From NCBI GenBank assembly GCA_014376425.1, contig JACMRO010000218.1, positions 1-6,275 of the forward strand: a stretch of 6,275 bases of DNA, read 5' to 3'. Under the pieces are notes generated by a model that had not been told where the DNA came from, searched no databases, and saw only the letters and a list, made by a program, of their open reading frames with translations. Of the stretch, positions 1 to 5,001 are shown in pieces; within the stretch, counting starts at the first letter, position 1, and the number at the start of each line of letters is the position of its first letter. This DNA is from Rubritepida sp. (lineage in GTDB: Bacteria; Pseudomonadota; Alphaproteobacteria; Acetobacterales; Acetobacteraceae). A program made the translations under genes and the position numbers.

Positions 1-345
1 CGACAGGCCGAGTGCCGCGGCAAAGAGCAACAATGGCAAGCCGACCACGCCCACGATCAACGCAAGGATGGCGCGGACAGTGCCCTCGGGCAGCGCCATC
101 GGCAGGTCCCGCAGGGCGGCGATCTGTTCGGGCGAGGTGCCGGGCGCGGCCAGCAGGGCGAAGCTGCGGGCGGCGAGCCACCACAGAAAGCCGGCGAAAG
201 CCAGGCCTACGAGGAATATCAGCACAGCCACGAGTACGGTGGGCGCATACGCCGGCCAGGCGGTGGGGGCCAGCGCGGCGCCGCCGGCCATCGCCAGAAG
301 GGAGACGGGAGCAAGGATGAGGGGGTGAAGGGCGGGGGGAGGCAT
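1..345 (-). CDS. Partial multi-spanning membrane protein of unknown function (N-terminal 115 residues)
   Basis: The frame is open from an ATG at 345 to the window edge, so the C-terminus is missing. The start is well supported: an AAGGAG ribosome-binding site (354-359) lies 8 bases upstream. The visible protein is strongly hydrophobic, with likely membrane segments at about residues 8-26, 35-57 and 91-115. A WW pair and Arg60 follow the second segment. Between segments two and three is a hydrophilic stretch (residues 68-90) ending in the motif PEGTVRAILAL, which leads straight into the third segment. It is divergent from secB and shares its 127-base intergenic region. I do not recognise the family. 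It is probably an inner-membrane protein, and the first segment could instead act as an uncleaved signal anchor. Codon use matches the rest of the window, which supports a real gene. Confidence 0.72.
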   Translation of the reverse strand, partial: MPPPALHPLILAPVSLLAMAGGAALAPTAWPAYAPTVLVAVLIFLVGLAFAGFLWWLAARSFALLAAPGTSPEQIAALRDLPMALPEGTVRAILALIVGVVGLPLLLFAAALGLS

Positions 346-353
346 GCGCCGAA

Positions 354-368
354 CTCCTTCAATGAAGG
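354..368 (-). promoter_or_regulatory. Ribosome-binding site of the leftmost gene, overlapped by a short palindrome
   Basis: On the minus strand AAGGAG (354-359) sits 8 bases before the ATG at 345. The same bases are partly included in a palindrome, CCTTCA-A-TGAAGG (356-368), with perfect 6-base arms around one central base. As RNA the loop would be too tight for all six pairs. It may simply be coincidence. Confidence 0.5.
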
Positions 369-382
369 ACGGTCTATAATCC

Positions 383-407
383 TATTCTTGAGAGTAAAGC
401 AAGAATA
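383..407. promoter_or_regulatory. Perfect inverted repeat TATTCTTG-N9-CAAGAATA, candidate operator
   Basis: Perfect 8-base arms (383-390 and 400-407) flank a 9-base spacer in the AT-rich middle of the divergent secB/membrane-protein spacer. There is no T-run, so a terminator is unlikely, and the geometry suits a dimeric regulator. The 8-9-8 layout resembles the 9-9-9 CIRCE operator of HrcA-controlled chaperone genes, but the arm sequence is different, so no regulator is assigned. Confidence 0.45.
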
Positions 408-412
408 TTATC
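388..412 (+). promoter_or_regulatory. secB: Possible secB promoter (TTGAGAG ... ATATTATC)
   Basis: TTGAGAG (388-394) followed after 10 bases by ATATTATC (405-412) partly fits the alphaproteobacterial housekeeping pattern TTGACGS-N10-14-GCTANAWC described in Caulobacter. It lies about 60 bases upstream of the secB start and overlaps the inverted repeat, which would let a repressor block it. The match in the -10 half is only partial. A perfect TATAAT at 375-380 lacks a partner -35 element on this strand. Confidence 0.28.
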
Positions 413-472
413 AGCCGGTTTGGCGACGCCCCGCCCGCATGCTACCCCGCGCCGATCCGAAGGAGCCCACCC

Positions 473-952
473 ATGTCCGACACCGCCCCCGAACAGGCGC
501 CGCCCGGCCCGCTGATCCTCAACATGCAATACACCCGCGACCTGAGCTTCGAAGTGCCCGGTGCGCCCGGGATCTTCGCGACCCTGCGTGAAACGCCGCA
601 GATCGACCTGAAGCTGGACGTTCAGGCGCGCCCGATCCAGGACGGGCAGAACCTGTTCGAGGTGAGCCTGGAGATCCGCGCCGACGCGAAGGCGGGCGAC
701 CAGGTCTGCTTCATCGCGGAACTAACCTATTGCGGCATCTTCACCGTCAATGTGGACGAGCAGAGCCTGGAGCCGGTGCTGCTGGTGGAATGCCCGCGGC
801 TGCTATTCCCTTTCGCCCGAAACATTCTGGCCGAGGTGACGCGCGACGGCGGCTTTCCGCCGGTGTTCCTGAACCCGATCGACTTCGTGGCACTGTGGCA
901 GAACCGGCGCGGCACCGCGGACATCAACGCGCCGCCGGTTGGCACCGCCTGA
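473..952 (+). CDS. secB: Protein-export chaperone SecB
   Basis: 159 residues, the usual SecB length in alphaproteobacteria. SecB is a cytoplasmic tetrameric chaperone that keeps precursor proteins unfolded and delivers them to SecA at the Sec translocon. Family hallmarks run through the whole chain: YTRDLSFEVP near residues 20-29, TPQIDLKLDVQARP (41-54), LFEVSLEI (61-68), the beta-strand CFIAELTYCGIF (79-90), and VECPRLLFPFARNILAEVT (105-123), followed by GGFPPVFLNPIDF (126-138), which is the most conserved part of the family. The C-terminus is short and non-helical. The ATG has a good AAGGAG (460-465) 7 bases upstream. The gene is monocistronic as far as seen: it is divergent from a membrane-protein gene and converges with the coiled-coil operon. 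No key segment is missing. Confidence 0.97.
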   Translation: MSDTAPEQAPPGPLILNMQYTRDLSFEVPGAPGIFATLRETPQIDLKLDVQARPIQDGQNLFEVSLEIRADAKAGDQVCFIAELTYCGIFTVNVDEQSLEPVLLVECPRLLFPFARNILAEVTRDGGFPPVFLNPIDFVALWQNRRGTADINAPPVGTA

Positions 953-955
953 AAT

Positions 956-976
956 CGCTGGGCAGCCAACCCAGCG
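956..976. terminator. Hairpin between convergent genes, possible terminator
   Basis: CGCTGGG (956-962) and CCCAGCG (970-976) form perfect 7-base GC-rich arms around a 7-base loop. The hairpin begins 3 bases after the secB stop and lies in the 51-base gap before the convergent coiled-coil gene. No U-run follows on either strand, so it is not a classical intrinsic terminator. It could protect 3' ends or help stop converging transcription. Confidence 0.4.
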
Positions 977-1003
977 CGGCGGCCTGCGGCTACCGACTGC
1001 GCG

Positions 1004-1270
1004 CTACTGCGTCACCCCGATGCGCACCAGGGCGAGCGCGAAGGCCATGATGCCGAAGGTGACGCCGGCGCCACCGAGCAGCAGGGTCCAGGCGGTGGGG
1101 AGTTGCGAGACGCGGCCCTTCACGTCGAGCAGGTCGGTCTCGACGCGGCGGAACCGCTCCTCGAAGCGGTCGAACCGGCCTTCCAGCCGGTCGAGCCTGG
1201 CCTCGATGCGCAGGATGGCCTCCTGCACGCGGGGGCTGGCTTCGTAGGGCTGGGGCGTCTGGTCCGGCAT
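1004..1270 (-). CDS. Small coiled-coil protein with C-terminal membrane helix (paralogue 2)
   Basis: 88 residues. Residues about 14-57 form a charged amphipathic helix with heptad-like spacing (RIEARLDRLEGRFDRFEERFRRVE), then the turn LPTAW (57-61), then one hydrophobic segment (about 61-83) and a short tail. This suggests a helical oligomer facing the cytoplasm and anchored by its C-terminus. The architecture resembles small XhlA-like or generic coiled-coil/TM proteins common in alphaproteobacteria, but I cannot name a family with certainty. The upstream gene is clearly a paralogue: both share RFxRFxxR, VKGxV and LPTxW at matching places. It is the last gene of the asd operon, 46 bases after its paralogue. 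No convincing Shine-Dalgarno precedes the ATG, so the start is only moderately sure. Function unknown. Confidence 0.8.
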   Translation of the reverse strand: MPDQTPQPYEASPRVQEAILRIEARLDRLEGRFDRFEERFRRVETDLLDVKGRVSQLPTAWTLLLGGAGVTFGIMAFALALVRIGVTQ

Positions 1271-1316
1271 GGTGGGTGGTGTGGCGCGAGGCGCCGCCCA
1301 AGTCCAGTGCGGGGGA

Positions 1317-1697
1317 TCAGGGCGGGCCGAAGAGCCCGACCAGGGCGAAGAGGAAGCCCGCAGTAGCGAATACCGCGCCGAAGCTGGTGGTGATCATCGC
1401 CCAGGTGGTGGGCAGATGGCGGACTGTACCCTTTACCTCGGCGATCTCCACTTCGAGCTTTCGCAGGCGATCATCGAAGCGTTCGAAGCGCGCCTCCATC
1501 TTATCGAAACGAGCGTCCATTTTCTGAAGCGCAGCTTCGATGCGGGCAAGCATCCCCTTCACTTCCCGCATATCGGCTTCGAGGGGGGCAACGCGCTGTT
1601 CGAGCATGTTGCCGCCATCATCGGAGCCACTGCCGTCGCCCGCAAGCTTTCCGCGAAGCGCTAGTCGACGAAGCAGTTCTTGGCTCGGTTCAACCAT
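1317..1697 (-). CDS. Coiled-coil protein with C-terminal membrane helix (paralogue 1)
   Basis: 126 residues from the ATG at 1697, which overlaps the stop of the upstream gene (1692-1690) by 8 bases and suggests translational coupling. A TTG at 1712 and an internal ATG at codon 31 (MLEQRVAPLEADM) are alternative starts. The internal one would give a 96-residue protein closer in size to the paralogue, and the segment before it is Gly/Ser/Asp-rich and looks like a linker. Residues 31-95 are a long heptad-like helix (MDARFDKMEARFERFDDRL), then LPTTW (95-99), then a membrane segment at about 99-122 ending in GPP. The best match in the window is the next gene downstream, which points to tandem duplication. 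Likely a membrane-anchored oligomer; specific role unknown. Confidence 0.8.
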   Translation of the reverse strand: MVEPSQELLRRLALRGKLAGDGSGSDDGGNMLEQRVAPLEADMREVKGMLARIEAALQKMDARFDKMEARFERFDDRLRKLEVEIAEVKGTVRHLPTTWAMITTSFGAVFATAGFLFALVGLFGPP

Positions 1698-1977
1698 CCG
1701 GTTCGCCGGCAAAGCGTCTCAAAACGCCTTCCAAATCGTTCCAAAGTTCCTGACTGCGGGTTTCAACGTTGGACTGACATTCACGCAGCATTCCCAGTTG
1801 CTCACCCAGGCCTGAAACATCCCCATCCCTCGCTGCCATCATCGCGCGTGTGGCGTGCAGGAGTGCCTCGTTCAGTACATTGATCTGCGCCAGCGCGCCT
1901 GACACAACAAGTGCGAGGTCTCCGACGGTGTCCCTTGTCGAGGCAGGCACAGGCTCCTTGGGAGCAGTCTGATCCAT
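1690..1977 (-). CDS. Small helical protein of unknown function, coupled to asd
   Basis: 95 residues starting MDQTAPKEPVPASTRD. The ATG (1977-1975) shares one base with the asd stop codon (TGATG arrangement), so translation is probably coupled. A longer reading upstream would run inside asd and is rejected. After a Pro/Thr-rich start the protein is almost all helix: DLALVVSGALAQINVLNEALLHATRAMMAARDGD, then an acidic loop, then LGEQLGMLRECQSNVETRSQELWNDLEGVLRRF. There is no signal peptide or membrane segment, and it has one Cys. The pattern suggests a cytoplasmic helical hairpin that may dimerise, perhaps with the coiled-coil products encoded next to it. I do not recognise a family. Aspartate-semialdehyde metabolism gives no obvious hint of function. 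Confidence 0.72.
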   Translation of the reverse strand: MDQTAPKEPVPASTRDTVGDLALVVSGALAQINVLNEALLHATRAMMAARDGDVSGLGEQLGMLRECQSNVETRSQELWNDLEGVLRRFAGEPDG

Positions 1978-3008
1978 CACACCCCCGCCTTCTCCAGCAT
2001 CTTCCCCTTCACTAACGCCTCCGCGATCTGCACCGCGTTCAGCGCCGCGCCCTTGCGCAGGTTGTCGGCCACGCACCAGAACGCCAGCCCATGTTCCACC
2101 GTCGTGTCCCGCCGCAGCCGCGAGACGTACACGTCGTCCTCATGCACCGCGTCCAGCGGCGTGATGTAGCCGCCATCCTCGCGCTTATCGAAGATCGCCA
2201 GCCCCGGCATCTTCCGCCACGCCGCGCGCGCCTGTGCCTCGCTGATCGGTGTCTCGAATTCCACATGCACCGCCTCGGCATGGCCGATGAACACCGGCAC
2301 CCGCACGCAGGTCGCCACCACCTTGATGTCGGGGTCGAGGATCTTCCGCGTCTCCGCGGCCATCTTCCATTCTTCCTTGGTAAAGCCGTCATCCATGAAC
2401 TGGTCGATGTGCGGGATGCAGTTGAAGGCGATCGGCTTGGTGAACTGCTCCACCGTCGGCGGGTCGTTCACGTAGCTACCCTTGGTCTGGGCGAAGAGCT
2501 CGTCCATCGCCTCCTTCCCCGCGCCGCTGACCGACTGGTATGTCGCCACCACCACCCGCCTGATCCGCGCCACATCGTGCAATGGCTTGAGCGCCATCAG
2601 CATCTGGATGGTCGAGCAGTTGGGGTTGGCGATGATCCGGCGCTTGGCGAACTGCGCCAGGTGCTGCGGATTCACCTCGGGGATGATCAGCGGCACGTCG
2701 GGGTCCATACGGAAATGGCTCGTGTTGTCGATCACCACGCAGCCCGCCGCCGCCGCGCGGGGCGCATGCACCGCCGAGATCGCGGCCCCGGGCGAGAACA
2801 GGCCGATATCGGTGCCGGCGAAGTCGAAGGTATCCAGGTTGCGGCACTTCAGCACCGTCTTCTCGCCGAAGCTGATCTCCTTCCCGACCGAGCGGGCGGA
2901 GGCCAGCGCCACCACTTCGCTGACCGGGAAGTTGCGCTCCGCCAGAGTTTTGATGATCTCGCGCCCGACCGCACCGGTCGCACCCACGACTGCTACCCGA
3001 TACGCCAT
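1977..3008 (-). CDS. asd: Aspartate-semialdehyde dehydrogenase
   Basis: 343 residues, full length for the bacterial family. It reduces L-aspartyl-4-phosphate to L-aspartate 4-semialdehyde with NADPH, the branch point to lysine/diaminopimelate, threonine, methionine and isoleucine. Visible landmarks: the Rossmann nucleotide-binding motif GATGAVG (9-15), SARSVGK (37-43), DNTSHFRMD (94-102), the catalytic cysteine Cys131 in NPNCST, YQSVSGAGKEAMDEL (157-171), and the RVPVFIGHAE segment with Arg236 and the general-base candidate His243. All expected catalytic residues are present. The start is supported by AAGGAG (3017-3022) 8 bases upstream. It heads a minus-strand operon with three small genes of unknown function. 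The stop codon overlaps the next start by one base. Confidence 0.97.
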   Translation of the reverse strand: MAYRVAVVGATGAVGREIIKTLAERNFPVSEVVALASARSVGKEISFGEKTVLKCRNLDTFDFAGTDIGLFSPGAAISAVHAPRAAAAGCVVIDNTSHFRMDPDVPLIIPEVNPQHLAQFAKRRIIANPNCSTIQMLMALKPLHDVARIRRVVVATYQSVSGAGKEAMDELFAQTKGSYVNDPPTVEQFTKPIAFNCIPHIDQFMDDGFTKEEWKMAAETRKILDPDIKVVATCVRVPVFIGHAEAVHVEFETPISEAQARAAWRKMPGLAIFDKREDGGYITPLDAVHEDDVYVSRLRRDTTVEHGLAFWCVADNLRKGAALNAVQIAEALVKGKMLEKAGV

Positions 3009-3034
3009 GCGACGAACTCCTTGACACCCCCGAT

Positions 3035-3063
3035 TTCTTAGGGCCGGGGCGCGTCAGGTGCAA
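3035..3063 (-). promoter_or_regulatory. asd: Weak candidate promoter for the asd operon
   Basis: On the minus strand TTGCAC (3063-3058) is followed after 17 bases by TAAGAA (3040-3035), about 30 bases before the asd start. Spacing is ideal but each hexamer matches the sigma-70 consensus at only three of six positions. Nothing better was found in the 3023-3165 spacer. Confidence 0.22.
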
Positions 3064-3320
3064 CGCGGCGGCTGTAACCGCGCCGTGGTAAAAGGTTTGG
3101 ACCAGGGCAGGCAGCAATGTGCCCGCCCCTGTCGCAGCCAGCCACCCATCGAAGACACGCCGCACGGCCTGGAGCGAAAGACCGCGCTGTTGCTACAGGG
3201 CGGCGGCGCGCTGGGCAGCGACCAGGCCGGCGTGTTCGAGGCGCTGTGCCACTCCGGCACCAATGCGCCCGACTGGGTGGCGGGCATCGCGATCGGCGCG
3301 ATCAACGCCGCCATCCAATA
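3058..3320 (+). pseudogene. Truncated patatin-like phospholipase remnant
   Basis: From about 3166 the reading frame gives GLERKTALLLQGGGALGS, then QAGVFEAL, PDWVAG and GAINAAI. This is the N-terminal third of the patatin catalytic domain: the glycine-rich oxyanion loop (GGGALGS) and the nucleophile elbow. Patatin-like enzymes are Ser-Asp lipid acyl hydrolases. Two residues look wrong. The elbow, normally GISIGA, reads GIAIGA, so the catalytic Ser is Ala (codon GCG at 3289-3291). The usual Tyr in GSYQAG is Asp (3220-3222). Family similarity stops at about 3318-3322, where the sequence switches to a remnant of the Trp-rich gene on the other strand, and the Asp-bearing part of the domain is absent. 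The open frame continues to 3585 only by chance. The original start is unclear (GTG at 3058 or 3085). Almost certainly non-functional. Confidence 0.8.
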
Positions 3321-3376
3321 TGCAGCGTCCAGCATCAAACGGGGTGCAATTCCCGCCACTTGCGCCAGAGCCTCAT
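3319..3376 (-). pseudogene. Decayed 5' remnant of a second copy of the Trp-rich gene
   Basis: Read on the minus strand from an ATG at 3376, this gives MRLWRKWRELHPV, a TGA stop, then CWTLHIGW. It lines up with the start of the neighbouring intact gene, MRLWKKWWGLHPVQRWALRVTGW. The DNA is also clearly related: about 58 bases (around 3321-3378) align with around 3831-3888, with roughly four in five bases the same. The match ends where the patatin remnant begins. The copy therefore keeps only about 20 codons, with an in-frame stop in place of Gln14. It starts 12 bases after the stop of the intact gene, as expected for a tandem array that was later cut. Confidence 0.72.
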
Positions 3377-3888
3377 CGACGACGGTCATCAGTCGGGAAG
3401 GAAGGCGGCGCGTTGTATGTTGCAGTTGGAGAAGCGCGTGTATTCCTGCAGAAAGGGATTGTCATCGAACGGCCGCCGGGCTTGCGCATCAGCACGCCAG
3501 GCTTCAATCGCCCTCGTCAATGCGGCGGGCACTTCGATTTGCGTGCCATTCGACAGTCTACTGCTGGCTATTTGGGCCACGATGAGCCTTTCGGAGTTGG
3601 ATTGCCATCCCCACCAGTGGCCATTGAGATCGCTTGTCTGGAACGGCGGCATCCAGATCCGGCCAGCAAAGACAACATGGCGCCACCAGCTATGGGACAT
3701 GGCGTCAGAGGTTTCCACCAGCGCCTCGGCGCGCAAGCGTGGCGGGTGAAAAATCGACGCTTCATCGAGACAGGCGGGGATGTAGGGTTGGAGCGGCAGA
3801 AAGTGCAGCGCGACGGTCCAGCCAGTGACACGCAGCGCCCAGCGCTGAACGGGGTGCAGGCCCCACCACTTTTTCCAGAGCCTCACCG
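3321..3888. repeat. Diverged direct repeat, units of about 58 bases (3321-3378 and 3831-3888)
   Basis: Both units contain the blocks AACGGGGTGCA, CCACTT and CCAGAGCCTCA in the same order and spacing, with scattered substitutions. The repeat marks the 5' ends of the two copies of the Trp-rich gene, so it reflects gene duplication rather than a mobile-element end. Confidence 0.7.
3389..3886 (-). CDS. Trp-rich protein of unknown function
   Basis: 165 residues from a GTG start whose GTGA overlaps the stop of the preceding gene by four bases, implying translational coupling. The start is also supported by the remnant copy downstream, which begins with ATG at the same place and preserves MRLWxKWxxLHPV. 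The protein is rich in Trp: WKKWWGLHP at the N-terminus, HSWWRHVVFAGRIWMPP and GHWWGWQSNSE in the middle. A moderately hydrophobic stretch (GWTVALHFLPLQPYIP) follows the N-terminus but is weak for a membrane helix. The C-terminal half has a helix, LTRAIEAWRADAQARRPFDDNPFLQEY, and an ending with one Cys (SNCNIQRAAFLPD). No signal peptide is evident. I do not recognise a family. It is the last intact gene of the cassette with the peptidoglycan-binding-like protein. A partner or immunity role is only a guess from context. Confidence 0.75.
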   Translation of the reverse strand: MRLWKKWWGLHPVQRWALRVTGWTVALHFLPLQPYIPACLDEASIFHPPRLRAEALVETSDAMSHSWWRHVVFAGRIWMPPFQTSDLNGHWWGWQSNSERLIVAQIASSRLSNGTQIEVPAALTRAIEAWRADAQARRPFDDNPFLQEYTRFSNCNIQRAAFLPD

Positions 3889-4566
3889 AATGCGCCCCCA
3901 GGTTGCGCTCTGCAACGTGAACAAGCCGTTGGGTTCACGGCGGGTCAGGGCAGAGACGGATTGACGGCGATCCATCCGCATTTCGAAAGGACGTGCCTCA
4001 CCCGCAGCCTCGGCCTCGACGGCGGAACTGCGCCCTGGCTGCCCCGGATTGAAGTCGAACAATTCGCCAGGCCGGCCATTTCCGCCATCGAAGTCATGGG
4101 GTGACCTCGCCTTCAATCTCTATCTCGTCACCACGCCGGGTCGCGGTGCCTTCGAACCTTGAAACGACGCCAGTGCGTCCAGAGGCCATGTACGTTGAGA
4201 GTCGGTGCGGGATTTGCGGAGGGTTGAAGTGTCTCCGTACGCTACGCTCTCACCGTCGGGTAAATTCTGCAGCGTGCCGGTAGGGATACCTCGGCTGGTC
4301 TCTCCAACAAACGAGTAGGATTTGAACGCAGTGCGGTTCTCATCCTCATACCGAAGCAGTGGAGCGTGACGCTCGATCTCTTGGTTGGTAAACACATGCG
4401 TGCCACCCCGCCCACTGCGATAGCGGGCCAGATTGTCCGCCGCCGTGCCGAGGTCCAGCGAACGAAAGGCCGAGCCTATGTTGTCGAAGTAGCGCGCTCC
4501 GGGCGTCAGCGACAACGAGGCAGAAAACCCTTCGTTATCAATCTCATCGTTCCAGATGTCGCTCAT
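3883..4566 (-). pseudogene. Unknown protein following the peptidoglycan-binding gene, disrupted by two compensating frameshifts
   Basis: The ATG (4566-4564) overlaps the stop of the upstream gene as ATGA. The uninterrupted frame gives 148 residues, MSDIWNDEIDNEGFSASLSL to a TAG at 4122-4120. The last part of that frame looks wrong. Near 4228 the sensible reading moves to another frame (HFNPPQIPHRLSTYMASG, then RFEGTATRRGDEIEIEGEVT). Near 4098-4101, at a run of four C on the coding strand, it returns to the first frame (HDFDGGNGRPGELFDFNPG, ending ATWGRIR, TGA at 3885-3883). One base is apparently lost and one gained, so the net shift is zero and the full protein would be about 227 residues. 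Landmarks are LARYRSGRGGTHVFTNQEI, RYEDENRTAFKSYSF, GTLQNLPDGESVAYGD and FDFNPGQPG. Family not recognised. It may be a real pseudogene or contain sequencing errors; the coupled start and stop argue that it was recently intact. Confidence 0.72.
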
Positions 4567-4859
4567 GGCAGCGGCCTCCTCGAAACCCGTTCGGCCTCTG
4601 CCCGCAGGCAGCATTCGGTCGGGCCACCCGGCCGCAGCAGCCCATCCTGCCGCAAGCCGCGGTCGCGTTGGTATCGGCGCACCGCAGCCAGCAATTCCAT
4701 ATCGATGATCGGCAGCGCTTCCCGCTGCGGATGATACCGGCCGAGATCGCGCATCGCCTGCTTCACCCAAAGCACATCGGGATGGGCGTTCCCCTGCCCA
4801 TCGCCCACGGGTGCGGCAAGAGCAGCCGATTGTTGCGCCAGTGACAGCAAACTGACCAT
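4563..4859 (-). CDS. Small peptidoglycan-binding-domain-like protein
   Basis: 98 residues. Residues about 26-88 fit the helical PG_binding_1-type fold: PDVLWVKQAMRDLGRY, a loop, then PIIDMELLAAVRRYQRDRGLRQDGLLRPGGPTECCL. The pattern 'LGRY ... L..AVRRYQRDRGL..DG...PGGPT' is the recognisable signature of the family, whose members attach cell-wall enzymes and effectors to peptidoglycan. The N-terminus, MVSLLSLAQQSAALAAPVG, is only mildly hydrophobic and is a weak export signal at best. It is short, essentially one domain, and may work with the product of the next gene, whose start overlaps its stop (ATGA). The ATG is supported by GGAG (4868-4871) 8 bases upstream. A longer reading in another frame through 4971 is rejected. 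It is the first gene of the three-gene cassette, divergent from zapE. Confidence 0.78.
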   Translation of the reverse strand: MVSLLSLAQQSAALAAPVGDGQGNAHPDVLWVKQAMRDLGRYHPQREALPIIDMELLAAVRRYQRDRGLRQDGLLRPGGPTECCLRAEAERVSRRPLP

Positions 4860-5001
4860 CGTATGAACTCCATTCAGCTAAACAGGCCTTACTACCTATA
4901 ACTACCCAAACCAAGGAAAATATACCGTTCCAGGCCTGATATCGGACCGCGTTGGCTGCCGGTTTGGCCAAGAGCGAATTCCAGGCTACCCCGCCGCCAT
5001 C
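4860..5001. promoter_or_regulatory. AT-rich divergent spacer, probable promoter region
   Basis: These 142 bases separate the minus-strand cassette from zapE. The part at 4862-4930 is visibly more AT-rich than the rest of the window and holds TATA-like stretches (TATAAC at 4897-4902 and TATACC near 4921), but no hexamer pair with good spacing is convincing on either strand. The zapE start has no strong Shine-Dalgarno; the cassette start does (GGAG at 4868-4871). Confidence 0.4.

Noticed and set aside
375..380. Perfect TATAAT on the plus strand upstream of secB
   Set aside because: No acceptable -35 element at 16-18 bases upstream and no TGn extension; kept only as a note.
883..1301. Other open frames around the secB 3' end and the 88-residue gene
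   Set aside because: They are frame shadows with Arg/Pro/Ala-rich translations; the coiled-coil reading has heptads and a membrane segment.
3021..3026. Perfect TTGACA on the plus strand, as a patatin promoter
   Set aside because: The -10 position 17 bases on is GC-rich (CCGGGG), and the bases overlap the asd ribosome-binding site.
2091..3041. 316-codon plus-strand open frame opposite asd
   Set aside because: It is the antisense shadow of asd, rich in His/Arg as expected from complementing a GC-rich gene, with no recognisable domain.
3117..3964. Plus-strand frames of 210 and 281 codons
   Set aside because: They cross the patatin remnant out of frame and run antisense to the Trp-rich gene; no conserved motif.
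4567..4971. N-terminal extension of the middle cassette gene to a start at 4971
   Set aside because: This part overlaps the peptidoglycan-binding-like gene in another frame and looks like low-quality sequence; the ATGA overlap gives a better start at 4566.
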